64,000 nt of DNA from UBA6022 sp049295575 (GTDB lineage Bacteria; Patescibacteriota; Saccharimonadia; Saccharimonadales; Saccharimonadaceae): assembly GCA_049295575.1 (NCBI GenBank), contig JBAQQX010000002.1, positions 248,001 to 312,000 of the forward strand, read 5' to 3'. Below the pieces are notes generated by a model. It was given only the letters and a program-made list of their open reading frames with translations, searched no databases and was not told the origin of the DNA. Of the stretch, positions 1 to 8,977 are shown in pieces; the stretch's first letter is position 1; each line of letters begins with the position of its first letter. A program made the position numbers and the translations under genes.

Positions 1-1341
1 GACGGTCGCATTGAGCAAACTGGTCTTGTCCAGCTCGATACGATACCTGGTGGTGCCACTGTCGAGGTAGACGGTAAGGCACTGAGCTCGAAGACGGTCA
101 CTAAAACGACTGTTCTGCCTGGCGCACATGAGTTTGTTATGTGGCGAGAGGGCTACGAGACGTGGCGCAAGGAGCTTACTATTCAGGCGGGTACACTTAC
201 TCCCCTTACCTATGCTCGGCTCATCCCTAAGGATCGTGCAGTTAAAGAAGTAGCGACATTCGCAGAACTGTCTAGCTCTCTTGCTTCACCATCAGGACGT
301 TCAATGTTGTTACAGACGTCACCGAGCACACCGAATTTCATTTTGGCTGACCTGCAGAACGAACAATCTATCAAGCAGCGTACGCTAACACTACCAGCGG
401 AAAGTTATAGCGAGGCCGCTACTCCTGACGTGACGCATAGTTTCCGTTTTGTCGAGTGGGACCAGGGTGGTCGCTATGTTCTCATCGCCCATAGTTTCAA
501 AGAGACTACTGAATGGCTCGTGCTTGATACGGAAGACGCCGATAGAACAACCAATGTAACACGTAGCTTAAATATAGCGATCGATAGTGCTCAATTCTCT
601 GGCACAAGTGGCAGCCAGCTGTATGTTCTTTCTGCTGGTGATATTCGAAAGATAGATGTTGCCGGTGGAACAATCTCTCGCCCATTCGCATCGAAAGTGG
701 CGTCATTCGATCTGTACGGTAGCGATATTATCGCCTATGTATCTCAACCGGTTGCTGAGACGGGAATGCAATCTGTTGGTATTGTCCGCGAGGGTGATAA
801 GGTGCCGCACGTACTTCGCACCGTCAAAGCAAGTAGTGAGGAGCCACTCCATATCGCAACGAGTCGTTACTTTAACGAAGACTATGTCGCGATCTCAGTC
901 GGTGGTAATGTCGATATCCTAAAGGGTACGTACCCATCATCAACCGATGAGACGAACGACACGCTGAAGTCATTTGCTACGTTTACCTTTTCTCGTTCTG
1001 TTGAACATCTCACATTTAGCCACAATGGTCGCTTTGTTATCGCCCAGACTGGTGACCGATTTGTAGCCTATGATATCGAACGAATGTCACTACCGGGTGA
1101 ATCAACGCTGGCTGGTGAGGGTGCAGCGGCAAAATTACGTTGGCTTGATAGCTTCTATACTTGGTCAGACCGCGGTGGTAAGTTAGTACTGCGTGAATAT
1201 GATGGTTCAAATGAGTATGATATGGGTGCCGTTGCGACTGGATTTGACGCAACGTTCAGCCAGAACAATAGATACCTTTATTCAATTGGTAAAGTCGATA
1301 GCGGCTACCAACTACAACGCGTACAGATGATCCTACAGTAG
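1..1341 (+). CDS. PEGA-domain protein with WD/beta-propeller-like C-terminal part (5' truncated)
   Basis: The reading frame is open from the first base of the window, so the true start lies upstream; 446 residues are visible. Residues about 8-75 look like a PEGA domain: a beta-rich unit with TIPGGATVEVDG, then LPGAHEF, WREGYETW and a final strand. The remaining 370 residues are beta-rich with repeated F-S-x-x-x-R-Y/F-hydrophobic segments (for example WDQGGRYVLIA, FSHNGRFVIAQ, FSQNNRYLYSI), which suggests a beta-propeller. PEGA proteins are usually surface-associated, and a membrane anchor would be expected in the missing N-terminus. The next gene is convergent. The PEGA call is good; the propeller is inferred from repeat rhythm only. 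Confidence 0.75.
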   Translation, partial: DGRIEQTGLVQLDTIPGGATVEVDGKALSSKTVTKTTVLPGAHEFVMWREGYETWRKELTIQAGTLTPLTYARLIPKDRAVKEVATFAELSSSLASPSGRSMLLQTSPSTPNFILADLQNEQSIKQRTLTLPAESYSEAATPDVTHSFRFVEWDQGGRYVLIAHSFKETTEWLVLDTEDADRTTNVTRSLNIAIDSAQFSGTSGSQLYVLSAGDIRKIDVAGGTISRPFASKVASFDLYGSDIIAYVSQPVAETGMQSVGIVREGDKVPHVLRTVKASSEEPLHIATSRYFNEDYVAISVGGNVDILKGTYPSSTDETNDTLKSFATFTFSRSVEHLTFSHNGRFVIAQTGDRFVAYDIERMSLPGESTLAGEGAAAKLRWLDSFYTWSDRGGKLVLREYDGSNEYDMGAVATGFDATFSQNNRYLYSIGKVDSGYQLQRVQMILQ

Positions 1342-1524
1342 ACGTAGGGCTGCGATGTGTTACTGCGAGATCGTTGTTGCCCCAAGATCTCTCTTCCTGC
1401 CCTGGCCTTTTCTTTTTTCTACGATGGTCACGGGCGGGATGTTTGATGTTAGTGGGTGTATGAAGGTAGCGGCCGAAGTTATATTACTTATGTAGTGCAG
1501 CCAAGCTGCAGGATGATATCGCTA

Positions 1525-2772
1525 CTAGCGTCCGCCGCCGAAGAGTCGCTCAAAGAACGTCGGCTCTGTGCCAGGTATACTGACGGCTTTTGACGTGTTA
1601 CTGGCAGCAGGTGCTGATATGGCTACATTCGGATCCGGACTAACCTGCTCGGCTGTAATAAGGAGTCGTTTTAAGGCTGTTCCAAGTGGAACACAGCTGA
1701 CAAGTGTCAGAATAGGCTTATCAGTCGGATAGACAAGCTTACTGACTTCTTCGGGCATAACCACTTCCTTGGCCGTAATACTGTAGGTGTAGCGCTTGCC
1801 TTGGTAGTTGACGTAAATAGTATCTCCGGTTTGGAGTTTTTCATTTTGAGCGAAGATAAACTTATAATCACCATTTACAAAGGCGTCATTACTCGAGTGT
1901 CCGGCTAAAACGGTATTGCCAGTTTGACCCGGTACGCTGCTTGCGCCGGGAATACTAAAGTTAGCCACGCCCGTTTCCATCGCCTTCATCTGTGAATCAT
2001 AGTCATTGCCAACGCCAAATGCAATCGGTGCCTGGACGTTGATCTTCGGAATAATCAGCAGTGGCTCAGCGCCGACGTTCGTTTGAACGGTCGGATCAAC
2101 GATGATGTTTTGAGGCTCAATATTGCCTGGTACGATATAGGCCTGGACATTGGCAAATAGAATTTGATTGTACTGCAGGAATACAAACACTAGTGCGACG
2201 CCAGCAGCGGCTGAGATAGGAATAAAGTGGCGACTTTTTCTGATTTTGCTGGCTGATTCGGTAACTTGTTTTCGTAGTTTACTTCGTAGGTCGTTGAGTG
2301 CCTGTTGCTTAGACAGCTCATCAGGTGCCTCGAACTGAGACGGCTCACTCTGTTGCACGGCCGGTTGCGACTGCTGCTGGGCGGTGAGTGCCTGCTGGGC
2401 TTGATGGATCTGGCCGACGTAGTAGCGCTCATAATACTTCTGGTAGTAGTCTTGCCATGCGCTGTGGTACTGCTTCCACTGTTCTGCCTGTGGCTGGGGT
2501 GTGGGCGTGTGGGTGCGTTCATAAGGGCTTTTGACAGCAAGAGTCTGTTGTTGAACTGTTGATTCTGTAGGTTGAGCGACAGGAGCTGTCTGCGCCGGAG
2601 CATCGTTGTTATAGATAGAGTCGATTTGATCGCGAACGATCTGAGCGGCCGCTTGCTGGCCGGCGGTATTACGATCAGTCCCTGCTCGTTCGTTTTGGGT
2701 ATGTAAAAACGATCGCTGCGGTATCAGCGGCGTGCCCACTCGCCTTGTATCGTCGTTATCATCTGGTCTCAT
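1525..2772 (-). CDS. Sortase (class D/E-like) with long Gln-rich cytoplasmic N-terminus
   Basis: 415 aa. The C-terminal third is a sortase transpeptidase: substrate-side histidine in LAGHSS (about residue 292), nucleophile cysteine in TLVSCVPLGT (about 360) and catalytic arginine in LKRLLI (about 369). One membrane segment lies at about 185-205, preceded by about 180 polar residues rich in Gln, Pro and Tyr that should be cytoplasmic and disordered. Sortases of this group anchor secreted proteins to the wall or polymerise pili at the outer face of the membrane. The ATG at 2772 is chosen because it has a TAGGA ribosome site; the in-frame ATG at 2817 lies upstream of a TACAAT box that looks like the -10 element. 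No clear LPxTG substrate was recognised in the window. Confidence 0.88.
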   Translation of the reverse strand: MRPDDNDDTRRVGTPLIPQRSFLHTQNERAGTDRNTAGQQAAAQIVRDQIDSIYNNDAPAQTAPVAQPTESTVQQQTLAVKSPYERTHTPTPQPQAEQWKQYHSAWQDYYQKYYERYYVGQIHQAQQALTAQQQSQPAVQQSEPSQFEAPDELSKQQALNDLRSKLRKQVTESASKIRKSRHFIPISAAAGVALVFVFLQYNQILFANVQAYIVPGNIEPQNIIVDPTVQTNVGAEPLLIIPKINVQAPIAFGVGNDYDSQMKAMETGVANFSIPGASSVPGQTGNTVLAGHSSNDAFVNGDYKFIFAQNEKLQTGDTIYVNYQGKRYTYSITAKEVVMPEEVSKLVYPTDKPILTLVSCVPLGTALKRLLITAEQVSPDPNVAISAPAASNTSKAVSIPGTEPTFFERLFGGGR

Positions 2773-2832
2773 ATATAGATTCCTATTACGATCTATTGTA
2801 CAATACATTGGTAGCATCTGCTAAGACCATCT

Positions 2833-2919
2833 GCCGCGGTGGTGGAATCGGTAGACACGCTAGACTCAAAATCTGGTGAGCATTAGCTCGTGCCGGTTCA
2901 AGTCCGGCTCGCGGTACCA
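2833..2919 (+). tRNA. tRNA-Leu (CAA anticodon)
   Basis: This is an 87-nt cloverleaf with a long variable arm, as expected of a class II leucine tRNA. The anticodon loop is CTCAAAA between AGA and TCT, giving anticodon CAA, which reads UUG. The T arm GCCGG-TTCAAGT-CCGGC is intact. The acceptor stem GCCGCGG pairs with TCGCGGT through two G-U wobbles, and CCA is encoded. It is followed directly by a terminator. Confidence 0.95.
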
Positions 2920-2920
2920 A

Positions 2921-2952
2921 AAAAGCCCCATCGTTTCGGTGGGACTTTTTTA
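2921..2952 (+). terminator. Rho-independent terminator after tRNA-Leu
   Basis: A run of A, GCCCCA, TCG, TTT loop, CGG, TGGGAC and then a run of T form an imperfect hairpin flanked by A and T tracts. It can serve both the tRNA on the plus strand and the convergent gene ending at 2954. Confidence 0.75.
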
Positions 2953-2953
2953 T

Positions 2954-3751
2954 TTAATAGCGAGTGAGCGACCCGTCTTTGTCGACGACGGCAATCTGGT
3001 TATCGTAGCGAATGAGATAACCGAGATTATTCTTTAGAAATGACGATTTTGTCTTTACTTCCTCGTTGTGTGACAACTCAAACGTTGTATCGGATCGTTG
3101 AGTGAAGTAGGCGATGTCATGTGTTTCACTCTTGAGATAGGTGCCGTTATCCGCCCTATTTGATGCTGGAGTGGCTAGCTTATCGCCGATGCGCTGGTAG
3201 CGCTCCCATGTATCGAGAAGGACGCGCATTTCATTAAGTAGTCCGCTCAAGTTTGAGCGTAGGACACCATGACGCTTACCCAGTTCGCTTCGCAGGCGAC
3301 TTGTCAGATTTATATGCTTGTTCAAGAAGCCGATGATTTCAGATTTTGTATCACTCGTTACTTCGCCGCAGATCATATCCGCGTAAACATTCATAAACGC
3401 AGCGCCCAGCATCGCTCTGAGTAGTTCGACGTGATCATCTGGGCTTTTTTGCCCTGTCTCCATTAACTCTTCTTCGTAGGCAATTACACGCGCAAGCGCC
3501 GCCTGGCCGTCATCGAGAAGCCCGAGGCGGTAATCGTCATGGTCATGCGACGGGTCATCAATCGTCAGTGCTGCCTCGATAAAGTTAGAGCCAGCTACTT
3601 GTGCAAGCTCGGCTTTTGTGTGCGTCGTGACGGCCATCTCTTCTTCGCGCTCGTTTGTACGGGCATGAGCTAAGAGTATATCTGAATCTACCTGCCCAAT
3701 TGACTTGGGAAGTGCAAGATAGTTCTGATGTTCAAACGGCTGCGTTGACAT
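2954..3751 (-). CDS. Hypothetical protein, soluble, mostly helical
   Basis: 265 aa; I do not recognise the family. It has no signal peptide or membrane segment. The middle (about 60-190) is charged and helical, with a histidine/aspartate cluster DDPSHDHDDY near residue 70, and the last 60 residues are beta-like (YLIRYDNQIAVVDKDG). The start at 3751 is preferred over the ATG at 3769 because TATAAT lies 9 nt upstream of it and overlaps codons of the longer version. It is transcribed alone and convergent with tRNA-Leu. Confidence 0.6.
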   Translation of the reverse strand: MSTQPFEHQNYLALPKSIGQVDSDILLAHARTNEREEEMAVTTHTKAELAQVAGSNFIEAALTIDDPSHDHDDYRLGLLDDGQAALARVIAYEEELMETGQKSPDDHVELLRAMLGAAFMNVYADMICGEVTSDTKSEIIGFLNKHINLTSRLRSELGKRHGVLRSNLSGLLNEMRVLLDTWERYQRIGDKLATPASNRADNGTYLKSETHDIAYFTQRSDTTFELSHNEEVKTKSSFLKNNLGYLIRYDNQIAVVDKDGSLTRY

Positions 3752-3792
3752 AGTTGTATTATTATACAATAAATATAGATCAAGGTAAACAC

Positions 3793-4596
3793 TTACGCTG
3801 GTGTGGCTGGGGCTACGAGGCTGGCTGATACCGCTTCAAGGGGTTTTGCGGGGTGCCAGAGCCAATAACTTGCAGCTCTTGCTGCGGTGTTCCCTCTCCA
3901 GATTGCCATTGGGTTATCCCACTCGCTCGTGACAACCTGGCCTGCGCTCGCAATAATGATCGTATCTTTGTGGAGCACCTGGATGGCGATCGGATACGTA
4001 ATAGTAAATTTATGCAGTGCATCGACAAGGTTCGTTAATTGCATACTGAATGTGAGAATTTTAGGATAGTAGACATTTTGAAATAGTTTTTGAAGCTGTG
4101 CGAATGACACGACGAGGAGTGTGTCTGGCCGATCGACAATCGTCTGGGAACTGTTTTTAATCAAGTCGACCGCGTCGCGGGTGATCGTCAGTGGACCGTT
4201 ATAGTCTTTAAGGAAATTTTCATAGGCAATGGCCGTTTCGCTGTTGCGACCCGCATCGCCGATCATGAGTACTCCGGTCGACCACTGAGCCAGTGCCTCA
4301 AGCTCAGGACGAGCATCCTTTGCAAGACTGCCAGACGGGTTGGTGGCACCATAAAGCGTATCGGTGATTGTCGTTGGGATAGTTTTTTTAAGAACATCAG
4401 GTAGAAGTACGCGGACCTCCCCTACTCCTGATTTAAGCGCTACCGTATAGGCTTCGGCGACGCCGGCGAAGCCAAGCTTATTGCCACCAATAATACCAAG
4501 GCGTCCGGCTTGCGAGCGCTGTTCTGGCTTGCTCCACTCAATATCTGGGAAGAGTGGTTTATTGTTGGTTTGCTTTTTCCAGTATGCGGTGTCCAC
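3793..4596 (-). CDS. NnrD-like (YjeF C-terminal / ribokinase-fold) protein, divergent
   Basis: 267 aa with a GTG start and an AAGGA ribosome site 8 nt upstream. The N-terminal third matches the ADP/ATP-dependent NAD(P)H-hydrate dehydratase fold: GRLGIIGGN, then GFAGVAEAYTVALKSGVGEVRV resembles the family's gGs..y.GA...aa.aAlrsGaGlv pattern, and VLMIGDAGR stands where the nucleotide-binding G-P-G-L/G motif usually is. The C-terminal part (WRGNTAARAASYWLW) matches the dehydratase helical end poorly and the usual GTGD-type catalytic stretch is not evident, so activity is uncertain. NnrD normally repairs hydrated NAD(P)H with the epimerase NnrE, which is not fused here. The coding end of the upstream HAD gene overlaps its start by 38 nt, so the two are co-transcribed. 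Confidence 0.6.
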   Translation of the reverse strand: MDTAYWKKQTNNKPLFPDIEWSKPEQRSQAGRLGIIGGNKLGFAGVAEAYTVALKSGVGEVRVLLPDVLKKTIPTTITDTLYGATNPSGSLAKDARPELEALAQWSTGVLMIGDAGRNSETAIAYENFLKDYNGPLTITRDAVDLIKNSSQTIVDRPDTLLVVSFAQLQKLFQNVYYPKILTFSMQLTNLVDALHKFTITYPIAIQVLHKDTIIIASAGQVVTSEWDNPMAIWRGNTAARAASYWLWHPAKPLEAVSASLVAPATPA

Positions 4597-5293
4597 TGTG
4601 AGCGTCCTTTACTAATTCGTAGCTAGTGTTTTTTCGTTCTATGACAATTTTCCAGTCGTGTTCGAGAGCTTTTTCAAGTAGTTCGTACGTTGGATTAAAA
4701 GCGATAGGATTCTCTACTAGGCCTAGCATACCACTATCGCCGTTTGTGTCTCCAACTCCATAGCTATCCTTGAGTGTCAGATCGTGTTCCGTCATGAGAT
4801 GTTTGACGATCTTTTCTTTACCCGTATGAGTTTTAACGATAGTGCCAGTGAAGAATTCTTCGCCGCGCTCCCATTGCTGCCCTACCCATGTATCAAAGCC
4901 ATATTGTTTTGCGAACGGCTCGACTAATTCTTGTTGTGAGCCGCTTATCGCCATGATGAAGTACCCTTCGGCTTTGAGTCTCTTGATGAGATTTCGGGTG
5001 TAGACGTAGACGTTCTCGGCTTTCTTTTCGAGCACGCGCTGGACAGCAGTGTCGTAATCGGCGATACGCAACTTCGGCAAGTAGGAGTCGATGCTATCAG
5101 TCATGACTTTTTCAAACTCTTCAAAGGCATTGTCGTGGGCGCGGTGTCGCCATTCGCTATGCTTGGCAGTTATTTCATCGGCTAGATTCGAAGGTACGAC
5201 GCCCATTTTATATAGTTCATAAAAAACTTCGCGGTAGAGGCCGCTTCGAAATAGTGTCCCGTCAATATCGAATACTGCAAACTTACGTTTCAT
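4559..5293 (-). CDS. HAD-superfamily hydrolase (SerB-like, HAD-IB type)
   Basis: 244 aa. Motif I is FDIDGTLF at residues 5-12, with both catalytic aspartates, immediately after the start. Motif II is the serine in AISGSQ (about 115), and motifs III/IV are a lysine followed by GVGDTNGDSGML. The large helical cap between motifs I and II is typical of phosphoserine-phosphatase-like HAD-IB enzymes. The ATG at 5293 fits the family; an in-frame TTG at 5332 would only add 13 poorly conserved residues. The natural substrate cannot be read from sequence. It overlaps the downstream NnrD-like gene. Confidence 0.8.
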   Translation of the reverse strand: MKRKFAVFDIDGTLFRSGLYREVFYELYKMGVVPSNLADEITAKHSEWRHRAHDNAFEEFEKVMTDSIDSYLPKLRIADYDTAVQRVLEKKAENVYVYTRNLIKRLKAEGYFIMAISGSQQELVEPFAKQYGFDTWVGQQWERGEEFFTGTIVKTHTGKEKIVKHLMTEHDLTLKDSYGVGDTNGDSGMLGLVENPIAFNPTYELLEKALEHDWKIVIERKNTSYELVKDAHSGHRILEKANQQ

Positions 5294-5330
5294 AGTTTTT
5301 TGAGTATATACTGGTTGCTTATATTTTGGC

Positions 5331-5358
5331 AAAGAAATACCCCGCGTTAACGGGGTAT
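5331..5358 (-). terminator. Rho-independent terminator of the hexapeptide-repeat gene
   Basis: On the minus strand ATACCCCG, a 6-nt loop and CGGGGTAT are followed by TTTCTTT. It lies between the gene ending at 5388 and the HAD gene starting at 5293, so the two are separate transcription units. Confidence 0.8.
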
Positions 5359-5387
5359 CTCCGTTATTGACGCAGGGTGACGATGTA

Positions 5388-5966
5388 CTACATTTTAATC
5401 AGAATAGGCGGTTCGGTGTCGGGACGGCTCGGATGGGGGTTGACGACGTAGTGGCCGGGAATCTTCCAGTAGTTCGGAATGATTGTCGTACGCCTTACTT
5501 CGACGAGATCGTCAATCTGTACGTACTCACCTATTTTTACATCATTCCCGATCTCCACTCGATCGGAGATCTTTGAATATGATGCAATCGTCGTTCCTCT
5601 GCCGATGATCGTGTTCTTGCCGATCCGGACCGACAGCTTGATGTCGTTGTTGCCACGAATCTCGGTATTGCTACCGATAGTGGTTCCGTGCGCGATTCTG
5701 ACGGTATCTCCGATTGTGGAGTTGTCACCGATCTGAACCTCGCTGGCAAGCTCGGTGTCGTGGCTAATCTTGACCTGATCACCGATCACAATGTCATCTT
5801 CGAGCAGGCAGCCATCTTCGATAACAACCTTACTTCCGAAGACGACGTTGTCGCCGATCGTGACGTTGTCGCCGATCGTAATATCGGCCGGGACGTCGAC
5901 TGACGAGCCGTTGGCATTTTCATGACGCTTCGTTTCGTGTGCGGTGGTCAAGGTGACCATCTCCAT
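5388..5966 (-). CDS. Left-handed beta-helix (hexapeptide-repeat) protein
   Basis: 192 aa. Residues about 28-165 consist almost entirely of [IV]-G-x-x-x-x hexapeptide repeats (ITIGDN, VTIGDN, VVFGSK, VRIGKN, TIIGRG, VEIGND, VKIGEY), the signature of the left-handed parallel beta-helix of LpxA/GlmU/DapD-type acyltransferases. No catalytic histidine in a recognisable acyltransferase context is visible, and Asp is unusually frequent at the turns, so it may be a structural or sugar-binding helix rather than an enzyme. A TATAAT box lies 24 nt upstream of the ATG; the transcript ends at the terminator at 5331-5358. Confidence 0.75.
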   Translation of the reverse strand: MEMVTLTTAHETKRHENANGSSVDVPADITIGDNVTIGDNVVFGSKVVIEDGCLLEDDIVIGDQVKISHDTELASEVQIGDNSTIGDTVRIAHGTTIGSNTEIRGNNDIKLSVRIGKNTIIGRGTTIASYSKISDRVEIGNDVKIGEYVQIDDLVEVRRTTIIPNYWKIPGHYVVNPHPSRPDTEPPILIKM

Positions 5967-6009
5967 TCTGTTGTAATGAGCAATCTACACTATTATAGCA
6001 TCAATAAGT

Positions 6010-6810
6010 CTATAAGTCAATCTCGATACTGACAGGACAATGATCGGAGCCGAGGATATCTGGATGAATTTTGGCGTCGATAATATGGCCCTTAATAGTG
6101 CTACTTGCAAGCCAGTAGTCAATGCGCCAGCCGACATTTCGAGCGCGTGAGTTTGCCCAGTGGGTCCACCACGTGTAGGCTGCTTCTTGCTCGGGGTATT
6201 TCGTTCGGAACGTATCAATAAATCCGGCGGCTTCAAGGGCATCGAAGCCAGCACGCTCTTCATTTGTAAAGCCGTGCTTGCCAATGTTTGGCTTGGGATT
6301 TGCAAGGTCTATTTCATTGTGGGCGACGTTGAGGTCTCCGCAGAAAAGAACGGGCTTTGTTTTCTCCAGTTCCTGAACATGCTCCAAAAAGGCTGGATCC
6401 CATTGTTTGTGGCGTAGTTCAAGACGGCTCAGGTCACCTTTTGAGTTTGGCGTATAGACAGTAACAACCCAGAAGTTGTCGAACTCAGCTGAGATTACTC
6501 TCCCCTCTTTAGTAGGGTCGCCGTAACTATCGTCGGCAAGGCCGTACTTTTCAGCAATAGCATCGGTAAACCCGTTGATGACAGAATGGGGCTTTGTCTT
6601 GCTGAAAATGGCCGTGCCGCTATATCCGGCCTTGTCGGCGCTATTCCAATACTCATGGTAGTCGGGTAGATCAATCTCGACTTGTCCTTGTTTTGCCTTA
6701 GTCTCCTGAAGACAGAAGATGTCTGGCTGTTCTTTTTCGATGAAGGTGGCAAACGCGCCTTTATTGATGACGGCGCGGATACCATTGACGTTCCAAGAGT
6801 AGAGTTTCAT
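6010..6810 (-). CDS. xth: Exodeoxyribonuclease III (AP endonuclease, EEP family)
   Basis: 266 aa, full family length. It has the N-terminal MKLYSWNVNGIR, the metal-binding glutamate in CLQETK (about 36), the phosphate-binding VYTPNS, the catalytic GDLNVAH (about 160), and the C-terminal WRIDYWLAS and GSDHCPV, where Asp-His is the catalytic pair. It cuts DNA 5' to abasic sites and removes 3' blocking groups in base-excision repair. TACAAT stands only 6 nt upstream of the ATG with no ribosome site, suggesting a leaderless mRNA. It is divergent from the gene at 6895. Confidence 0.96.
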   Translation of the reverse strand: MKLYSWNVNGIRAVINKGAFATFIEKEQPDIFCLQETKAKQGQVEIDLPDYHEYWNSADKAGYSGTAIFSKTKPHSVINGFTDAIAEKYGLADDSYGDPTKEGRVISAEFDNFWVVTVYTPNSKGDLSRLELRHKQWDPAFLEHVQELEKTKPVLFCGDLNVAHNEIDLANPKPNIGKHGFTNEERAGFDALEAAGFIDTFRTKYPEQEAAYTWWTHWANSRARNVGWRIDYWLASSTIKGHIIDAKIHPDILGSDHCPVSIEIDL

Positions 6811-6835
6811 ACCTCTATTGTAGCATGTGCGCTAG

Positions 6836-6864
6836 TTGACAGTATTTGGTAAAGATATTATATT
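6836..6864 (+). promoter_or_regulatory. Sigma-70-type promoter for the gene at 6895
   Basis: TTGACA at 6836-6841, a 17-nt spacer and TATATT at 6859-6864. This predicts transcription from about 6871 and a leader of about 24 nt carrying the GAAGGAG ribosome site. Confidence 0.8.
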
Positions 6865-6894
6865 ATTCATTGTTCAATCGACGAAGGAGATGCA

Positions 6895-7281
6895 GTGAGC
6901 AGTGCCGATAAGGTCCAGAAGATTTTCTTTATTAAGGAGTCTGACAAGGACACGACGGTTTTACGAGAATTCGTCAGGCAGGCGGCACGGTCACCGATCG
7001 TGCTAAAAGAAGAGCTGGCGCTCGTGGCGTATGCCGACACAGCAATGACTGAGGCAGCGCACTTTAGCCCTCTTACATTGCCGAAGGGTGTCGACGTGCA
7101 GCTATTTGTAGTTCGTCAGCGCGGGCGGACCAAGACATACGGCGTTGACGAGTGTATTATCCAGCGCAAGGGCTGGCGGGTAAAGATTAACTTTGCCAAA
7201 GGAACAATCGAATATTACGCCCATGCAGCATATGTCCCGCCTCATGCGCCGACACTTGGCCGTTATGCGTACGCTTCGTAG
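6895..7281 (+). CDS. Hypothetical protein
   Basis: 128 aa, GTG start preceded by GAAGGAG with 6 nt spacing. The product is soluble and alpha/beta; I do not recognise a family. A basic stretch (VVRQRGRTKTYG) and the end (VKINFAKGTIEYYAHAAYVPP) are its most distinctive parts. It is monocistronic, between its own consensus promoter and the terminator at 7307. Confidence 0.65.
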   Translation: MSSADKVQKIFFIKESDKDTTVLREFVRQAARSPIVLKEELALVAYADTAMTEAAHFSPLTLPKGVDVQLFVVRQRGRTKTYGVDECIIQRKGWRVKINFAKGTIEYYAHAAYVPPHAPTLGRYAYAS

Positions 7282-7306
7282 CGACGCGCTTGTCGGTTAG
7301 AACATA

Positions 7307-7342
7307 CCCGCCCCTGTAGTTTGGGGGCGGGCTTTTCTTTTC
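7307..7342 (+). terminator. Rho-independent terminator
   Basis: CCCGCCCC, an 8-nt loop and GGGGGCGGG are followed by CTTTTCTTTTCT. It ends the transcript of the gene at 6895 just before convergent smpB. Confidence 0.85.
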
Positions 7343-7812
7343 TAGTAGTTTTTTAGTGCGCGATTAGTGTCGCGGTCCTGGTCACGGCGTTTGATTGTTT
7401 CACGTTTGTCGTAGGTCTTTTTACCTTTACCGAGAGCGATAACGAGCTTAATGTGGCGACCTGCGGTTTTGAGGCGAAGTGGAACGATACTCATGCCTGT
7501 CTGCTTGCGCGTATAGAGATCATCGATTTGCTTGCGGTGTGCGAGTAATTTTCGAGCGCGAGTGTCAATCGAGCGTGCGCCAACCTTGCCTCGTTCGTTG
7601 AGCTTGAGGCTGAAGCTGGCATTATTAAGCCATAGCTCATCGCCCTTTATGGATACAAAGGAGCCTTTTAATTGAACGTGGCCATCACGTGCCGAACGTG
7701 TTTCTGGGCCAGTAAGCGCAATACCAACCACAAGTTCGTCATCGAGTGCGTAGTCAAATGAAGCACGACGATTCGTGATGACACTTGGTTTTTTGATTGG
7801 TTTTTTTGCCAT
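7342..7812 (-). CDS. smpB: SsrA-binding protein SmpB
   Basis: 156 aa, normal length. It shows NRRASFDY near the N-terminus, GIALTGPETRSARDGHVQLKG, the central FSLKLNERG variant of the family's loop, and the basic C-terminal tail KGKKTYDKRETIKRRD that inserts into the ribosomal decoding site. SmpB delivers tmRNA to stalled ribosomes for trans-translation. TATAAT lies 10 nt upstream of the ATG. No tmRNA gene was recognised in this window. Confidence 0.96.
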   Translation of the reverse strand: MAKKPIKKPSVITNRRASFDYALDDELVVGIALTGPETRSARDGHVQLKGSFVSIKGDELWLNNASFSLKLNERGKVGARSIDTRARKLLAHRKQIDDLYTRKQTGMSIVPLRLKTAGRHIKLVIALGKGKKTYDKRETIKRRDQDRDTNRALKNY

Positions 7813-7850
7813 AGTTCTCTTAATTATACCTTATGAGCACGTAGAAACGC

Positions 7851-8933
7851 CTATCTTGTCAATGACCGGCAGAGTTCGATAAGGATACGAGCGGATGATG
7901 TCCATGTGAACTGCAGGATGTGCTTTTTCCCGCTACTACTTAGGTGCTTGTACGTAGCTGGTGATGAGGCGGCGGCGACATGCTTTGCAAATGCTTGCGG
8001 ATCATGAGGATTAAAGTAGTGCGCGCCCTCTCCTGCTACTTCGTGGAAAATTGGTATATCGCTAATGACAGCAGGTACGCCAAGGGCAAGTGCCTCGGCG
8101 ACTGGAATACCGTAGCCTTCATCGAAACTGGCGGTGACCAGGAGCGCGTGCTCGGCAAGGAGGCTGGCGTAGTCCGCGTCGCTGACACCGTTATGGAAGA
8201 TGACATTTGTATCTTTTGATCGGTGGCTTTCAAGCTCCGCTTGGCGTTCGGGTGTGATGCGGCTAAGAAGATGAAGCGTGTAATTATTTGGCAAAAACGC
8301 CACACCTTCAATAAGGGTTTCGACGTTTTTATAGGGCATAAATGAGCCCATGTAGATGAGTTCTGTTGGGGCATCGTCGGTCGGCTTTTTTGGTGCAATT
8401 AGTTCAGCTAATTTTTGCGGTGCATTAGGAAGAACGACAATCGGACGCTTGGTGAGTCGAGCTGCTTCAATGTCGTGCTTGCTTGTCTGACTGACGGTAG
8501 CGACGGTATCGGCGTTATTGAGTGTCAACCGCTGCGGCCAATAGCTCAGGTGGTAGAGTCGCCATCCTATTCGAACGATCAACGGCAAATTACGCGGCGG
8601 TGTACGATGACGATAGTAGATCATATCATGTAGGGTCAGGATGAGTTTGAATCGTCGGCCAAAGCTGCCGATGGTTTGCATTGGCGAGAAGACGATATCT
8701 GGGCGATATTTGTTGAGATAGAGCGCGCTGAACGGTTCGCGCCATGAGGTTGGCGAGTGGAACATGATTGAGGGTGCGCCCGCCGGAAGAAACTTCAGCT
8801 GATCCTCGTGGCAAATAATAAATGTTGTATCGGGATGGAGTTCAATTGTTGCTTCGGCGAGTTCGGCGCCGAATCTGCTGATGCCGTCATGAAAATCTGT
8901 ACGAATATAGCGAGCATCAAAAAGCAACTTCAT
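7851..8933 (-). CDS. Glycosyltransferase family 4 (GT-B)
   Basis: 360 aa. The C-terminal nucleotide-sugar domain is clear: LIYMGSFMPYKNVETLIEG, then LLVTASFDEGYGIPVAEALALGVPAVISDIP with the E-x7-E pair. The N-terminus (MKLLFDARYIR, DGISRFGAELA) fits mannosyltransferase-like GT4 enzymes. It is likely a cytoplasmic enzyme of surface glycan or glycolipid assembly; donor and acceptor cannot be told. The ATG at 8933 has TACAAT 7 nt upstream; longer in-frame versions would run into the promoter of the divergent gene. Confidence 0.88.
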   Translation of the reverse strand: MKLLFDARYIRTDFHDGISRFGAELAEATIELHPDTTFIICHEDQLKFLPAGAPSIMFHSPTSWREPFSALYLNKYRPDIVFSPMQTIGSFGRRFKLILTLHDMIYYRHRTPPRNLPLIVRIGWRLYHLSYWPQRLTLNNADTVATVSQTSKHDIEAARLTKRPIVVLPNAPQKLAELIAPKKPTDDAPTELIYMGSFMPYKNVETLIEGVAFLPNNYTLHLLSRITPERQAELESHRSKDTNVIFHNGVSDADYASLLAEHALLVTASFDEGYGIPVAEALALGVPAVISDIPIFHEVAGEGAHYFNPHDPQAFAKHVAAASSPATYKHLSSSGKKHILQFTWTSSARILIELCRSLTR

Positions 8934-8977
8934 ATCTGTTATTGTAGCATAGACGGCCGTGGTATAATGGTTTGTAT

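Noticed and set aside
1367..1412. Terminator of the PEGA gene
   Set aside because: GAGATC/GATCTC with a 13-nt loop is weak and the T-rich stretch is interrupted; not strong enough to annotate.
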